Origin: Magicicada septendecula
Lineage: Eukaryota > Arthropoda > Insecta > Hemiptera > Cicadidae
Reading direction: 5' to 3'
Assembly (NCBI GenBank): GCA_034769895.1
Contig: CM068370.1
Coordinates: 40,629,844 to 40,693,843 of the forward strand
Length of the DNA stretch: 64,000 nucleotides
In this document: positions 23,031 through 35,037 of the stretch, piece after piece
How the letters are laid out: each line of letters begins with the position of its first letter
Position numbering within the stretch: position 1 is the first letter of the stretch
The notes under the pieces: generated by a model
Seen by the model: the letters and a program-made list of their open reading frames with translations, nothing else
Told to the model about the DNA's origin: nothing
Database searches by the model: none
Made by a program: the position numbers and the translations under genes

Positions 23031-24395
23031 ATATTGTATTTACGGAGTAGTAAAAGTTGACCCAACAAGACCAGAACGTAACATCATGGAGTACATTATC
23101 TATTGTGATTGTGTTTATGGCACAAATTAATGTTGTAGGTGAGTTCATGGTGTCAAACACTGACACAATTAAGTCAAACTGACCTGTATTAAGTCCAGTT
23201 CACACTCCAGACTATGTCACATGTAAAGGCCAATATATACAAATTATGAAAGTTATGCAGCGCTTGTAAGACTACAGCATGGTACCATATTACCTAAATT
23301 GGTAAAATCATATAAAATACAGTCATAATGTAACTAATTGTGTTTAAACTTCTGGAAGAAGAATGTAATAGGCTACATGATTGTGCATAATACAGATGCC
23401 AAAAACTACAACACACTGTTAGGCGAACTGTAGAGTTCTAAGAGTGGAATAAAAACTAGAGATAAATAATGATTGACAATATTTTATCAGTTTTAATGCA
23501 AAAAATCGAATATATGTTTCAACAACATCTTCAGCTGGTTTTGTTACCACTGTTTGGAAGCATTATTTTCAGTCAGATAGATTAAGTAGATATCATTACA
23601 TTTTATAGTTGTCTCAAGATGTTTCTCAAATTCATGGAAATGACACTTTGGACTAATAACTATGCCGATAATGTTGCTTGTCAGTTATACTATCTTGGAT
23701 GGAGCTGGAGGGTAGCGTTTGTGAGCACACACAGTAAATTGCATGTGAAATTAAAACTTCAGTCATGATCTCACAATGTTATCTGGCAAACACAGATCTA
23801 TGTTTTATTGAACAAACTAGCAGTTGCTTTTAGTAAAGTACATGATTTACTAACCTTCAGTAAAGTAAAAAAGTTTACTAACCTTTTTTTCTATTGGACT
23901 AAAAAGCATGTGTTTATGAAATATGATTGAATAATAATTTCTTTAAGTATCTTGGCATTTATTATTATTTTATAACACTCAAAGGACTATGCCCATACCT
24001 GTGCATACTTCTGACAAAACAAAAATCTTCGAGTGAAACTCCTTAAACCTGTAAAAATTGTTTGTTCGGGGTTTTCTAGACTTCAAAACATCATTTGTTT
24101 ATATTTGAAGTTAATTTCACTTGTGCATTAATGTATGTTACATTCATTTAAACACAAATCTTTTTGAACATCATTTTTTTCTTTTGGACTTTCTTGTCTA
24201 CAAAATCATTGTTGTGCAACCAAAGGCCGCACTTTTAAATTTGAACTAAGAAATTTAGAAAAATTTTGTTTTGCCACCCTGCTATCTAATAATTTACACA
24301 ACAAATAATCAGCTATGAAGTCATGAAATCAAGTGTACCTTGTTTTTAATTATTTTAGGATGAGTGGGGTCGGTAGGTGGAATAATAATTAATGG
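23031..24395. other. AT-rich intronic spacer
   Basis: No readable domain or repeat family; scattered short ORFs only. Confidence 0.4.
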
Positions 24396-25470
24396 CATGT
24401 GTTATAAAACCATCCATTTTGTAAATGGTATTGCGCTTTTAGGAAACAATGAGGAAGAACTACAGAATGTGCTTCACCAAATGAATATGATCCTAAAAAA
24501 TAAATGAGGCATGATGACAAAGAACAAACAAAAGTCATGAAACATTCTGGAACTGGAGTACAGAAGGCTTAGGTATTTCTGGACAGTAGGAAGCTAGTGG
24601 AAGCACGAGTGATGTAAATAGTAGAATTACACAAGCACGAAGGGCATTTTTTTTAGAAAAGATCTCTCCTGACATCCAGAAACGAGTCGCTGGAAACTAG
24701 GAAGAAATTTATAACGAGTTTAATTTGGATCACGTCCACATATGGCTCGGAAACCTGGACTTTGAGGAAAGTGGGGAGGAGCTACCTGGAAGCTTTTGAG
24801 ATGTGGTGCTGGAGCACCGTAAGAATACCATGGATGGAAAGTGTGTTTAATGGTGAGGCTCTGAGAATGGTAGGTAAAAAAAGGATGTTGATTGGATCCA
24901 TTGTGGAAAGGAGTAGTAATATGGTTGGTCGGACCGTGGTCAGTTGCGATTGAGTGGAAATTTGTACCCGGTCAGTTGCGACCAATTGAATTTTCATGTT
25001 ATTATAATAATACAGGAAATACCATTATAATTCTATCCATTCCTAGCCTATCCGAACTTAACCTGAACTAACCTAACCTAACCAAAGTAACAAGAATATT
25101 GATAGAAAGACGTTACTCGCACAAATAAATTGAAATCTCATCAAAATTCAGAATAGGAACATTTATAAATGACAGATTCAGTCAGTAAGTGAAAGTGCGG
25201 GGCGCAATTGACCGCATGAGAACAGGTAAAAATGTTTCATCGCAGCTGACTGAGATCGGGTTGGTCATCTGCTACACCATTCAGACTGGTTCACCACCCT
25301 GATCGAATGAATGATCAAGGGATGTATGGGAGGGGAAGGCCAAGGCAGGAGTACATGGATAGGGTTAAAGAAGGAAGAAGGTATGTGGTGGTCAAGAGGC
25401 TGTCCAGCGAAAAGAGGAAATATCAAGTCCACCAACCTCTGGGTTGAGGAGAAGAAGAGAAGAGTGGTCG
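24396..25470 (+). pseudogene. LINE reverse transcriptase remnant (interrupted)
   Basis: The frame reads FVNGIALLGNNEEELQNVLH (decayed F/YADD region, about 24417-24480). After stops comes YGSETWTLRK (about 24740) and LEAFEMWCWSTVRIPWMESV, then after the insertion GHLLHHSDW and an RGRPR-EYMD-type stretch (about 25335). This is the usual order of the C-terminal half of a non-LTR ORF2. Multiple stops and frameshifts show it is a fossil. It is split by the 330-bp element at 24931-25260. Confidence 0.75.
24931..25260. mobile_element. 330-bp MITE-like element inserted in the LINE remnant
   Basis: TTGGTC occurs directly on both sides (24925-24930 and 25261-25266). Removing the element and one TTGGTC makes the LINE frame run on as MVG then HLLHHSDW. 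Imperfect inverted ends share TCAGTTGCGAT and TCAGCTGCGAT; a second CGGTCAGTTGCGACC lies just inside the left end. Contains a short CCTAACCTAACC stretch. No ORF. Confidence 0.75.
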
Positions 25471-25943
25471 GTAGGAGGGAGAGGGAGAACATTGTTGCTA
25501 TATTAACTTTTACTTCTGAATATGTCCATAACGAAGTAGTGAGTAGTTCAAGGTTTACTAAGCATAAGCAATTCAAAGATGTCTAACAAATCTGGCAGTG
25601 TTCATGGGTTGGAGTGACACCATAACTGACCTTCACTGATTGGACAAGCAGCAGATGAGCTCCACACCATATCTCAGTCACGTGATCAATCTGAAGGAAA
25701 TATAATTTAACTATACAAGTTTTTTAAGAGATACAATCAGTTAGTTATATTTTAAGAGGATTTTTGAGGCGATAATCACTTATTAAACAATGAAAGAAAG
25801 ACAAAGAAATAAATGAAAAGATGACGCTGAAGAGAACCTAAGAAGTGAGAAAAGAATCTGGGAAAAACTGTTGAAAATAGAGCTGAATAGAAGAGTATTA
25901 CAAGATAGAGAAAATCTACAAAGGGTTGCAAAATCGCAAATTT

Positions 25944-25990
25944 GAAGAAGAAGAAGAAGAAGAAGAAGAAGAAGAAGAAGAAGAAGAAGA
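25944..25990. repeat. (GAA)n microsatellite
   Basis: About 15 perfect GAA units. Confidence 0.95.
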
Positions 25991-26521
25991 ATCAGTAAGT
26001 TAAAAATACTAGTTACATTTTTTAAATGAAAATTTTTTCATGTTATACTTTTATTGAGGAATATTGTCAGTGTTCATCTTATAGAGCCATTAACTTTCCC
26101 AAAACACCCCAACACACAAGATGAGATAGACTTGCTCATTTGAGAAGATACCATTGATTTTACTCTGAAACATAGTACATTGGGACTGGTGTGTGTTTCT
26201 CTCTTTTGTTTTTGTTTGATATAGTGTTCACTTTGCTGAACCCACTCTGATAAGAGCATTGTTGTGCAGGGAGATATCTATGGTTAAAAGTAAATACCAA
26301 CTCTTTGTGGTAGAGTAGTGAGTTATTAAGCATATTGTTTTGGAAAACCAATATTGATAATCATGAAATAACCACAAAATTTGGACCACTAACAATCTGA
26401 TTGTCTTCAGGTGAGGTAGGAATACAAAACTATCTATCACAAAATGCGAAGATATCGGAACCTGTCAAAAATTTTCTGTGGCTTTGTGTGAGGGAATCCA
26501 CACGTGGTTGCCAAAATCGCA

Positions 26522-26558
<37 letters not shown>

Positions 26559-26839
26559 TATGAAAGTTTTCCATAGCCGAGTAATAACCTAAATAATGTG
26601 CGCAAGACAATAATGTTATTGAGAATCACTGACCATAGCAATCTAAATCAAACCAAGACTGATCAACAATGGCTGCGATGGCAGCTGTTGATCCCCACAG
26701 TCATGTCTTGTACCATCTTCTCCCGTTCTTATTACAAGTGAATGGGTGGTGTCTGGTCAGATTTTGAAAGTCACCACCAGTGCTAATGCCAGCATCAGTG
26801 ATCACAGGTGACGTGTACGTATTTTTTAATAGGTAGTTT
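25991..26839. other. Intronic spacer with (GT)n at 26524-26558
   Basis: Besides the GT microsatellite nothing is recognised. The stretch near 26655-26810 is less AT-rich and may be an old repeat. Confidence 0.4.
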
Positions 26840-26854
26840 GTTGTACTTCTTCTT

Positions 26855-27040
26855 TTTTCTCTTCTTCCTTAATTCTACAGCCCAATGTGAGCCCTAGCTT
26901 CAAATTCCAACACCAATCTTTTCCAGTGTCTCCTATCCATTACCATCTCACCATAACCCCTTACATCCATTCTTCTTAGATCTTCCAGCACATCATCCAA
27001 CAATCTTATCCTAGGTCAGCCTCTTTCTGCTTTTATTGAC
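26855..27040 (-). pseudogene. LINE ORF2 C-terminal tail remnant
   Basis: Minus strand reads LLDDVLEDLRRMDVRGYGEM, VMDRRHWKRLVLEFEARAHI, GL and a stop. This is the standard C-terminus of insect RTE/jockey-type LINE ORF2. One in-frame stop lies before it. Confidence 0.75.
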
Positions 27041-29045
27041 TTGCACCCTTGGAATTTGTTGTACCATTTAATTTTATTACTCGTATAAAGAGACCCACAG
27101 GTTGTTAGTGTTTAAGGTGATATGTTTATTATGTTGTTAACAATAGTGAAACCACAAACACTATATTGAGGTAATGTACATAATATCCAGAACCACTACA
27201 CTATACTTCCATTTGAGCAAATTATATGGAAATTCTCTGGGACTGTGACAGATAAGTCCCATATTATACTGTCTTGTTTTCTCTGTGGGTGGCTTGAATT
27301 AACTAACACTGCATAGTAATCTCTTTACCGAAATCCTGGTTTCTTTTTTTATAACACTTCGGTTGTTCATCCTTTCTTCCTTTGTGTTGTGGTGCCGATC
27401 ACTGGGTCTCCATTTCCTTTGTTTCTTCATTGTTGTCTGTGTTATGACAATCCTTTATTACATATACTTTGTGATTGGTCCAGCAAGACACACATGCTGA
27501 CTTGGTGGCTGCAGACTGCAGTGTTTGTACCAACCTATCTGCACTATATTATAGTTCATAACATTTGATGTAGTTGTCTTTGACCCCATCAAAAATGTTT
27601 ACAACACAAATCACCTTTGGAAATCCTATGGTGTTTCAGGATAGGCAAGTCTAATTAGTCATTCAGTACTTGCTTCGAACTCGTGAAGACTCCCTGGGAT
27701 GCTGTTGTCTCATTTTCAGTTGAGCATAGTATGCATGGTGAAGATTCTGCACACTGTTACATAACTTCAGAGCCTTTATTAATTCCCTGCACAATATGGT
27801 CTGGATGTTGGGTGAAACTTTCTATAGTAGCTCCGCAATGGGACTTTTTAAAGAATACATGAAATTGATTTCCCTTTATATCTGCTGGTTTGCGCATGCA
27901 GCAAGCAGCTTCAAATCGATAAGATTTATCATCTAATGAATGCTTCTGTTAAATGTGGGGTTCTCTCATGAACTGGCCTGAACACATACAAAATCACTTT
28001 CTTTTTACCTTATTTTATGTGTGTGTGTGCATGTGCGTGCGTGCGTGTTTTTGTTATTGCTACTGGTTGGTCAGCTGTGTGCTTTGAGGAACTTGCATTG
28101 ATTGCTTGATTTCATTATTTATTTTATATTTTTAATTAAACCGTCTACTACAGAAATTTTTGTTGATATTAGTTTCTCCGTATTTAAGACAGATTTTTGT
28201 AAGTTAATATGAATTGTTTTACTTCATGTTCTTCACTGTATGACATCGATTTTTCTGTATCATATATGATAGTAATTTATTTATTCAGCTCATCTCATAG
28301 TAGACCTAACTCCACAGTGTGTGCTCTAGCCTCTGGTTTTGTTCCTGTATCAATATTTTAACATCTTATGCTTTTTTTGGCTTTTCTTGAATTTTTTGTC
28401 TTTCTGACTCCTGTTTCACATTTGCATTCTTCTTTCATCATCTGCGTTCAGCATAGAGATTTGACTTGTATTTAATTTTTTTAATCGCTGATCATGCATA
28501 CAAAAAGTCTCTTATGTTAGTTCTACAGTTTCCCTGTTAAAGATCCTACATCTCGCTTGTGACACCACTATTATGAAGATCTATTGATCGTAGTGAATAA
28601 ATTGCTGAACACTGGAGAAATGGATACAAGTTAAGATACACTTTTACTAAACAATACCATCGTATGCAACCATTTTGCAAGTTATACTGTTATCAACAGA
28701 TGTTATTCAAATAGATTCATTAGATGGGAGATGACAGAAGAATTAAATCTAGGACAGCCAACATTGCATGTAAAAAAGGTGGACACCTTGAGAAACATTG
28801 GAATAAAACAAAAAAAGTGTCTTTAAGTCTTTTGGTGGGGCATGGGTTAGTGTGACAGTGAGAAAGAGGAGGAATGCTGTAGGAGGAGAATATTGAGGGT
28901 TTAACGGAGGAATAGGGTGAGCACTGATGAAGTGTTTTAGAAAAATACATGCAGCAGAAGATTACAAAAGTGTCTCACCAGAAGAAGATATCAGTTGCTG
29001 ACACATTTAATTAGGCATACAAGTCATAGTATGAGACAGAAAAGT
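27041..29045. other. Intronic spacer without recognised features
   Basis: AT-rich with a short TG run near 28020. No readable coding or repeat signal. Confidence 0.4.
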
Positions 29046-29049
29046 CATC

Positions 29050-29405
29050 ATCATCGTCACTACTCCAAGGATTAGGCCCTAGACCTGTTCTGGAACCCAT
29101 CTCTTCCTTGGTCTACTGATATCTCTCTTCCCGATAGGGTGATAACCGAAGGCAGCCATGAGTAGACGGATATCAGCCATGCGATTCAAGTGTTCACACC
29201 ATCTGTGGTCTTCAATCTTTTGGTGCAACGTTTAATTCACATCTAATATCCTCCTTCCTTTTCCGATCCAGGAGAGAACAACCTTGCATCCCTTTTAGAC
29301 CTTGGTCCTTTTTTTACCAAGAGTCCATGTCTCACTAGCACACAGGAATGTGAGGACAGCTACAGTTTTATAAAATTTTATTCGTGCATCTTTTATTTTT
29401 CAGAT
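29050..29405 (-). pseudogene. LINE ORF2 remnant
   Basis: Minus strand reads VLTFLCASETWTLGKKRTK, then after a stop RWCEHLNRMADIRLLMAAFG and YHPIGKRDISRPRKRWVPEQ. The SETWTL, RM-D and RPRKRW blocks are typical of non-LTR ORF2 ends. The fragment contains stops. Confidence 0.75.
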
Positions 29406-29819
29406 ACTTATGAACCGTTCCACAGATGCATCTGAATTTCATTAGCTTATTGTGAGACAGAAAAGTTGGTAGGAAAATTGTTAGACAGGACTAAGAAAGT
29501 AAAGTGGCTTGACTGAAGAGATGAGTTTGAAATGTACAGGCTTTTGAGAAGTGTGTAGTCTGTAGGGTGACCTATTGGCCACTGTTCACCCTCCAAGAAG
29601 AGTAAATAAGTTTGTTACTATGTTTCCTATGTTCTTTTACTGTATTTATAAGTTTTCCCTCCTAAGTTATAAGTTTCTGTTCTAAAAGTAATTACAGTTT
29701 GGAATAAATACAATATTATTCATGAGAATGGAATAATTATAAAATACTTTTATAATAGTTTTATAGAAACAAACATTCCTTTTATTCCATACCACTTGAT
29801 TTGAACTTTGGTAAACATG

Positions 29820-29856
<37 letters not shown>

Positions 29857-31198
29857 TTGCTTCAAATAAAATGTGCCCAATGCTAGAATTCCAATATGCT
29901 CAATACTAGTGTGTTGTAAGAGGAATCTTGAAGTATTGATTGAGTAATATTAGATTATAGTAGGTTGAATGCAGTGAACAAACTGGTTTGTGTCTGTTAA
30001 CGAATATAAATGGTATCAAGGACAAGTCATTTCATACTTGCATACAGCCCAAGTTGTATTTGGGAGCTTGACTGTATACAATTATAACTAATATGTGTTA
30101 TTCCATTGTGTTCTAAATATAAACACAGAATAAAACATATTCTGTATGCAGTTTAAAATATATTCTGTTTGAATTAGATTATAAACAAAAGTATACTTCA
30201 TTGCAAATGTAGAAATTTTGAAAGCGTTTGTGTAAAATCAGTTCTGGAAAACTTTGTTTTTGATGATAACCATCTTTAAACAGAAATTAGTATTAGAATA
30301 ATAAGTCAATATTTGTACTTAACACATTGTTTTTGACCTAATTATTTTTTGTTGTGAATGAAATCTTTGTACTAAAAGGTGAAAATGACATTCAATGCAA
30401 CGTGAAGTGATTTAAACTGCTATGCATACTTTGTGGATGTGCATGTGCATACAAGTGCATTATTCATTGTTTCAGGATTTCAAGTTTTTGCTACTACAAT
30501 GTAACATGCTCACATTTCAAATAGGACCAAACAGGGAGTCATATTCCTCTGATAAAAATAACAAAAAAGTTTATAAAAACGTATATCCAGAACACATTTT
30601 TTAAGGTACAGCCAGTCAGAGGCTCCCCCCCCCTTTTTGTCTCAAAGATAAAACAATGTGGTATTGCACTTATGCAGACAGAAGTTAGAAGGCTAAATTT
30701 CTGATTGTAGATGCACTTTACATGAGGAATTCAAAAATATTGGTTTCAGTGTTTTTCATTGGATAGCTGCTGTGAGAGCTAACTAAAGTTGTAGCAAAAA
30801 TTCCATGAAGAATAGACCACAACCATATAGCCACAATCTTTACTACATTTGTTGGGAGTTGTCTACATTTCTGTAGGAAGCAGAAGTATCTGACGGCAGT
30901 AAAAAAATTGTATTTGAGATAACTACATATTCATAATTTGTGACCTTCAAAAAAGTTATCTTCTGATTTAAAATTTTTGTTTAAACAATTTTAAACGCCG
31001 ATTGATTTTTCTATGTATGTTTTTGCTCTTTGTGGTAGAATCTATTTGCGTGTGTTGTTCTATAATTCATTTGGACACTATTGGATTCAAGCACTCCAAA
31101 GCCATAGCCATAATCACTATCACATATCATATCTGACAGAAAAATGTAGGCATTTACAGAAATATAGGAATAACTGGAGTGTCTCATCACTAGAGAAC
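29406..31198. other. Intronic spacer with (CA)n at 29821-29854
   Basis: A CA microsatellite of 34 bp; otherwise AT-rich and unrecognised. Confidence 0.4.
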
Positions 31199-31202
31199 AT
31201 AT

Positions 31203-31844
31203 TGTTACGGCATTACAGAACGTGCTACGTGTTTCTCGGCTATCCCAGCGGAGTGCAGCTGTAAAGTGTGTGTGTGCGTATATAACGTGACACTTGTCAC
31301 ACATCCGCAACAAGACTTTTCCAGATCATACCGGTCCGCGCGCGCTGTTTTCAATATTGCTGGTACTTTGAGATTAAAGACAATTATGTGGCACTTGTCA
31401 CGCATCTGCAACAAGACTTTTCCAGACCATACCGGTCTGTGTGCGCTGTGTTCAAGGCTGCAATCAATTACGTTCTAGTGTTTTCTAGTAGACGCCTATT
31501 AGGGAATATTCTGGAACCTCAGCTGGGTATAAATACAAGTACTAAGCGACGCTCAGTTCAGTTTTGAGTTGCGATGTATTTCAGTGCAGTTCGAAGTATT
31601 GTGGTGAAGTGTTATGGGTTTTATAATTGTGCGGGGCAATTGTAATACAATTGTGTACTATATTAGTTGACATTATTATTGCATGTGAACAGTTTTTATT
31701 TGATTTGTTGTAAGAGACTATCTTGTTGATTACAAACTGTTTAATTGTGACAATTAAAGCTGGTGATTAGTGACTTAATTGGTGTCTTATATTTTGTTTT
31801 CCACTGCACCGTACTGTTCCACTGATAAGTAGACTGCCGTAACA
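31203..31844 (+). mobile_element. Intact solo LTR, 642 bp
   Basis: Starts TGTTACGGCA and ends TGCCGTAACA, perfect 10-bp inverted ends, flanked by ATAT on both sides (31199-31202, 31845-31848). The U3 part holds two tandem copies of a 101-bp unit (from 31287 and 31388) that share CACTTGTCAC and CAACAAGACTTTTCCAGA. A TATAAATA box at 31528-31535 is followed by TCAGTT initiators at 31553 and 31558. ATTAAA downstream may be the poly(A) signal. No internal retrotransposon sequence is adjacent. The 4-bp duplication and TG..CA ends fit a Ty3/gypsy-type solo LTR. A related copy lies on the minus strand at 21.6-23.0 kb. Confidence 0.85.
31528..31563 (+). promoter_or_regulatory. LTR core promoter (TATA box and TCAGTT initiators)
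   Basis: TATAAATA followed by two TCAGTT motifs at TATA-to-initiator distances of about 27 and 32 bp. TCAGT is the arthropod initiator consensus. Confidence 0.6.
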
Positions 31845-31848
31845 ATAT

Positions 31849-32239
31849 GAAACTTCAGAGTAATCCGTAAATTGCTTTTGGTGCCAACACATACAACAGG
31901 AGAAGTGTTCACAGTGATTCAATGGCAAGCTGCCCCTACCACTAATACAGCATACATGTGGACACACCAGCTGATGATGACTCAGAGCAGATATCACAAT
32001 GTATCGTAAAGAATGGGAGCAGGAATACAGTTACATTCCAAAAACCATCAACACAAAATAATATGTTTGTGTGTATGAAATGTTTCTATCCTTATGAGAG
32101 GCTGATGTGTTTATCCCATCACCCTTCAAAGGGTCAAAACAAACCTGCTTTGCCCTTCTAAGGGCCAGTACATCTCCACCAGCCCTTTTAAGGATGTCAA
32201 GAGAATTTCTGAGGAAACAACCATAAACAATCATAAGAC
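31849..32239. other. Unrecognised spacer
   Basis: No domain can be read in either strand. Confidence 0.35.
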
Positions 32240-33010
32240 ACATTTATGATCAGAATATGAGGTGGTAGCCAAAAGTTCAAAAATTTATTTAAAAAATGTC
32301 CATAATTTAACCTTATGTTTAAAAAAATAAAAAGTGATTCAATCTCCTTCAAGTAATTGCTCAATGCATTAGTCCCAACACAGTTGTAAGGTTCAGAACG
32401 TTACTGGTTCTCAGCACGTCGTACTGTATCTTTTGTATGCCGTGTACTGTGTTAGCTTATTTCCATGTGATTTCAATTTTCTTTTTTTCGAACAAAAAAT
32501 AAGTTGCTGGGGCCAGGTCAGATGAATAAGGGAGTGGGGAATAGTAATGATGTTCGTAGAAGTTAAAAACCGATGCATATTGAATGATGACTGAGGTGGT
32601 GCACTGTCATGATGCAGCACCCATGTTTGCTTGGCTTTTAGCTCCAAAGACTTCTTTCAAATTTGTTTTCCAAGCCAGCTCAAAACATGACAGTAAAATT
32701 GACTATTCCCTGATTGGTCCGGGGGACAAATTCTTTGTAGGTAATGACTCTAAAAAAAAAAAACAAATCAATATTGACTTCATGTGTCGTGAACGGGGCA
32801 CACTTTTTCTGCCTCACTGAACTTGTTGTCTTCCATTGAGATGATTACTGTTTTACTTCTGGGTCATACCCTAAGACCCATATTTTTCACCTGTAACAAC
32901 TTGTGAAATGAAGTTGGGTAATTTTCACAGTACTCTTTGAGCTCCCTTTTTTATTGATCATTTGCATATGAGACACAAATTTTGTTACAGTGTGGCAGAT
33001 TCTAAGTTTT
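32240..33010 (-). pseudogene. mariner transposase remnant
   Basis: Minus strand reads, with many shifts and stops, NPTSFHKL (about 32925), MEDNKFSEAEKVCPVHDT, GIVNFTVMF and WVLHHDSAPPQSSFNMHRFL (about 32550-32620), then CIEQLLEGD near the 3' end. The HHDSAP block contains the second catalytic Asp of mariner (usually HHDNAP). The SPDLAP-DF block holding the third is decayed. Terminal repeats could not be located. Confidence 0.75.
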
Positions 33011-33059
33011 TTGGCAAAATTTGCTGGAAAGTTTTGTATAACAAATTTAAAGCTAATTA

Positions 33060-33410
33060 TAAGTTTAACGAATGTTTTAGTGGATGGTTAGTGAGGATCG
33101 GTCAATAATACAAATTTTAGCTATTTTGCGTCGATGTTTCGACAATATTTATTGTCATATTCAGGACAATTGTTGCTGACACCAAACACACAACTGTAAA
33201 TTTTCCCGGACCAACACCTTATTGGTCCTGGATACTATCAATAAGGTGTTGGTCTGGCAAAATTTACAGTTGTGTGTTTGGCGTCAGCAACAATTGTCCT
33301 GAAGATGACAATAAACATTGTCGAAACGTCGACGCAAAATAGCTAAAATTTGTATTATTGACCGATCCTCACTAACCATCCACTAAAACATTCATTGATT
33401 GACGGTCACT
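33060..33410. mobile_element. PLE-type head-to-head inverted repeat
   Basis: Two arms of about 150 bp, from GGATGGTTAGTGAGGATCGG to its complement, meet at about 33225. Each arm holds a CTGAA-GA, GACAAT/ATTGTC, GAAACGTCGACG series like other PLE terminal repeats. No coding sequence between the arms. The ribozyme core is degraded (no good stem I, and C where U is expected at the end of stem III). Confidence 0.55.
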
Positions 33411-33429
33411 AAAAATTTAAGGATTTATA

Positions 33430-33775
33430 AGTTTAACACTACCGACTTGGAACACTAAGTTTTTTATTGGTAAAAATGTAAAATGTTTACCTTATAGCTT
33501 ATACCACAGTTTTCGCATAGTATAAGCTTCATCAGAGACTGCCGCTAGGAGCGCTGTTCTAGATCGATCTTGTTCTTCGTGACAGTGCTGTTGTTTGAAA
33601 GATCGATGTTGTGTGTGTGCAGTGTGATATGTTCGAATAATACAAGTGATTTGAATTATGTCTGTTCGTTTAGGATGTCGTTTTTATGTGTTTTTACATT
33701 TTTACCAATAAAAAACTTAGTGTTCTAAGTCAGTAGCATTATACTTATAATTAGTTAATCAACAGACACGTCATG
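33430..33775. mobile_element. PLE terminal-repeat fragment (ACTGGTT family)
   Basis: Shares with 21729-22150 the ACTTGGAACACTAAGTTTTT region, the GAAAGATCGATGTTGTGTGT region and a terminal GTTAATCAACAGACACGTCA. A decayed hammerhead (CTGATGA, GCTTATACTATGC, GAAA) lies at about 33494-33540 on the minus strand; stem III and stem I no longer pair well. Confidence 0.65.
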
Positions 33776-34358
33776 GACAAAATAAAAAAAATAAAAATTT
33801 AAAGCTTTACAAACATTAATTTTTTAATGAACTTTGACGACATTTGTATCAGTGATGTCAGTTTAAGGGCAACATCTTCATAGATGTTTTGTCATTCTGA
33901 AATGCTTAAAGCACTCATAGGTTTGAGTATGGCCCATAGCTTCAAGCCCAAAAGCTTGTCTAACTTTTGATATGTCTGCTGCTGCCTTACTAACTTAAAC
34001 AGTGTTTAACACATTGCTCTTTGCTCATTCAAGTCACTCACATCGTCAGTCATGAAACACCACTAACTTTACCTCTTAAAAACGCATAGTGTTAACAAAT
34101 ACATTTTTCCATGGCAATGATAAACACTAGACTGGTTTATTAGTGATACTGCTGGAGGCACCTAGTGTCACAATTCTGTACCACCCTCCTTTTAAGCATG
34201 ACATTTCTATTTCTGGAACTTTAAGGTAACACATTGTACATTTCTCTAAATCTAATAATTTCTAGTTCTTTGCATTTCATTACTTGTGCCATTACTCGTG
34301 TTTAATACTGTGCCAAGGTGTGTGTATTTTTTTTAAATAAATAAATCCTTGTTTTTGA
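33776..34358. other. Spacer between PLE fragments
   Basis: AT-rich, nothing recognised. Confidence 0.4.
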
Positions 34359-34481
34359 TTCCTTTTTCTTCTTGGATTTCGTTGTCCATGATGTGTCCGT
34401 TACTTAACTAAATATAATTATTTCACTACGACTTGGAACACAAAACTTTTTATGGGTAAAAACGTAAAAGTTTTACCTTAT

Positions 34482-34524
34482 AACCTGAACCGGTTTTCAC
34501 TTTTAAAAAGCTTCTTCAGAGGTT
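34482..34524 (-). ncRNA. Hammerhead ribozyme motif in the full PLE (intact)
   Basis: Minus strand: AACCT, CTGAAGA, GCTTT/AAAGT stem II, GAA, AACCGGTT, C, AGGTT. All stems pair; sequence identical in the core to the motif at 22298-22340. It lies just downstream of the endonuclease region, where PLE hammerheads have been reported. Confidence 0.75.
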
Positions 34525-34729
34525 GCCACTGGTAGCACTGTCCGTCTTGTTGTTGATGACGGAATTGATTTTTGAAAGATCGATGTTGTGCGTGTGGGGT
34601 ATGATATGTTCGAACAATGCGTGTGATTTGAATTGTGTGTTTGTTTAGGATGTCATTTTTATTTGTTTTCGTGTGTTTGTATATTTCCAATTGTTCTAGA
34701 GTGTCTAGTTTCGGCCTTTTGTTTGTACG

Positions 34730-34920
34730 TGTAGAATGTTCATGTTATTGTCGATGTTTTTGTATGTGTGGTTTGCTTCAATGAGGAGGTTTGCAAAGGT
34801 GGATTCTGTACTGGAGTGGAGTGCCTTTGTGTGTTCAATGTATCTTTGTTTGAACCTACGTCCTGTCTGGCCAATGTAGAATTTGTTGCAATCTGAGCAA
34901 TTTAGTTTGTAAACACCAGG
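34730..34920 (-). pseudogene. PLE GIY-YIG endonuclease domain
   Basis: Minus strand from about 34917: GVYKLNCSDCNKFYIGQTGR followed by RFKQRYIEHTKALHS and FANLLIEANHTYKN. The GVY...FYIGQTGR core is the GIY-YIG motif; the CxxC pair before it is also seen in PLE proteins. It is in the same polypeptide plan as the reverse transcriptase but separated from it here by stops and frameshifts (34920-35040). Confidence 0.8.
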
Positions 34921-35037
34921 TAGATCGAATTTGTTTTGTGCTTTGTGTGTGTGTGTTTTGATAGTGTGTGTTCTGTTTTGTTAGTAGTTTTGTAAGCGAT
35001 TCTGTATCCTGCTTTTTTGAAATTGTGGGCTATTTTT

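Noticed and set aside
25069-25083. CCTAA repeats resembling insect telomere sequence
   Set aside because: Only about three units, inside a MITE-like element; far too short for an interstitial telomere.
33299-33335. Hammerhead-like CTGAAGA...GACAAT/ATTGTC...GAAACGTCGACG
   Set aside because: Core and stem II are present, but stem I does not pair and the base closing stem III is C, so I do not call it a ribozyme.
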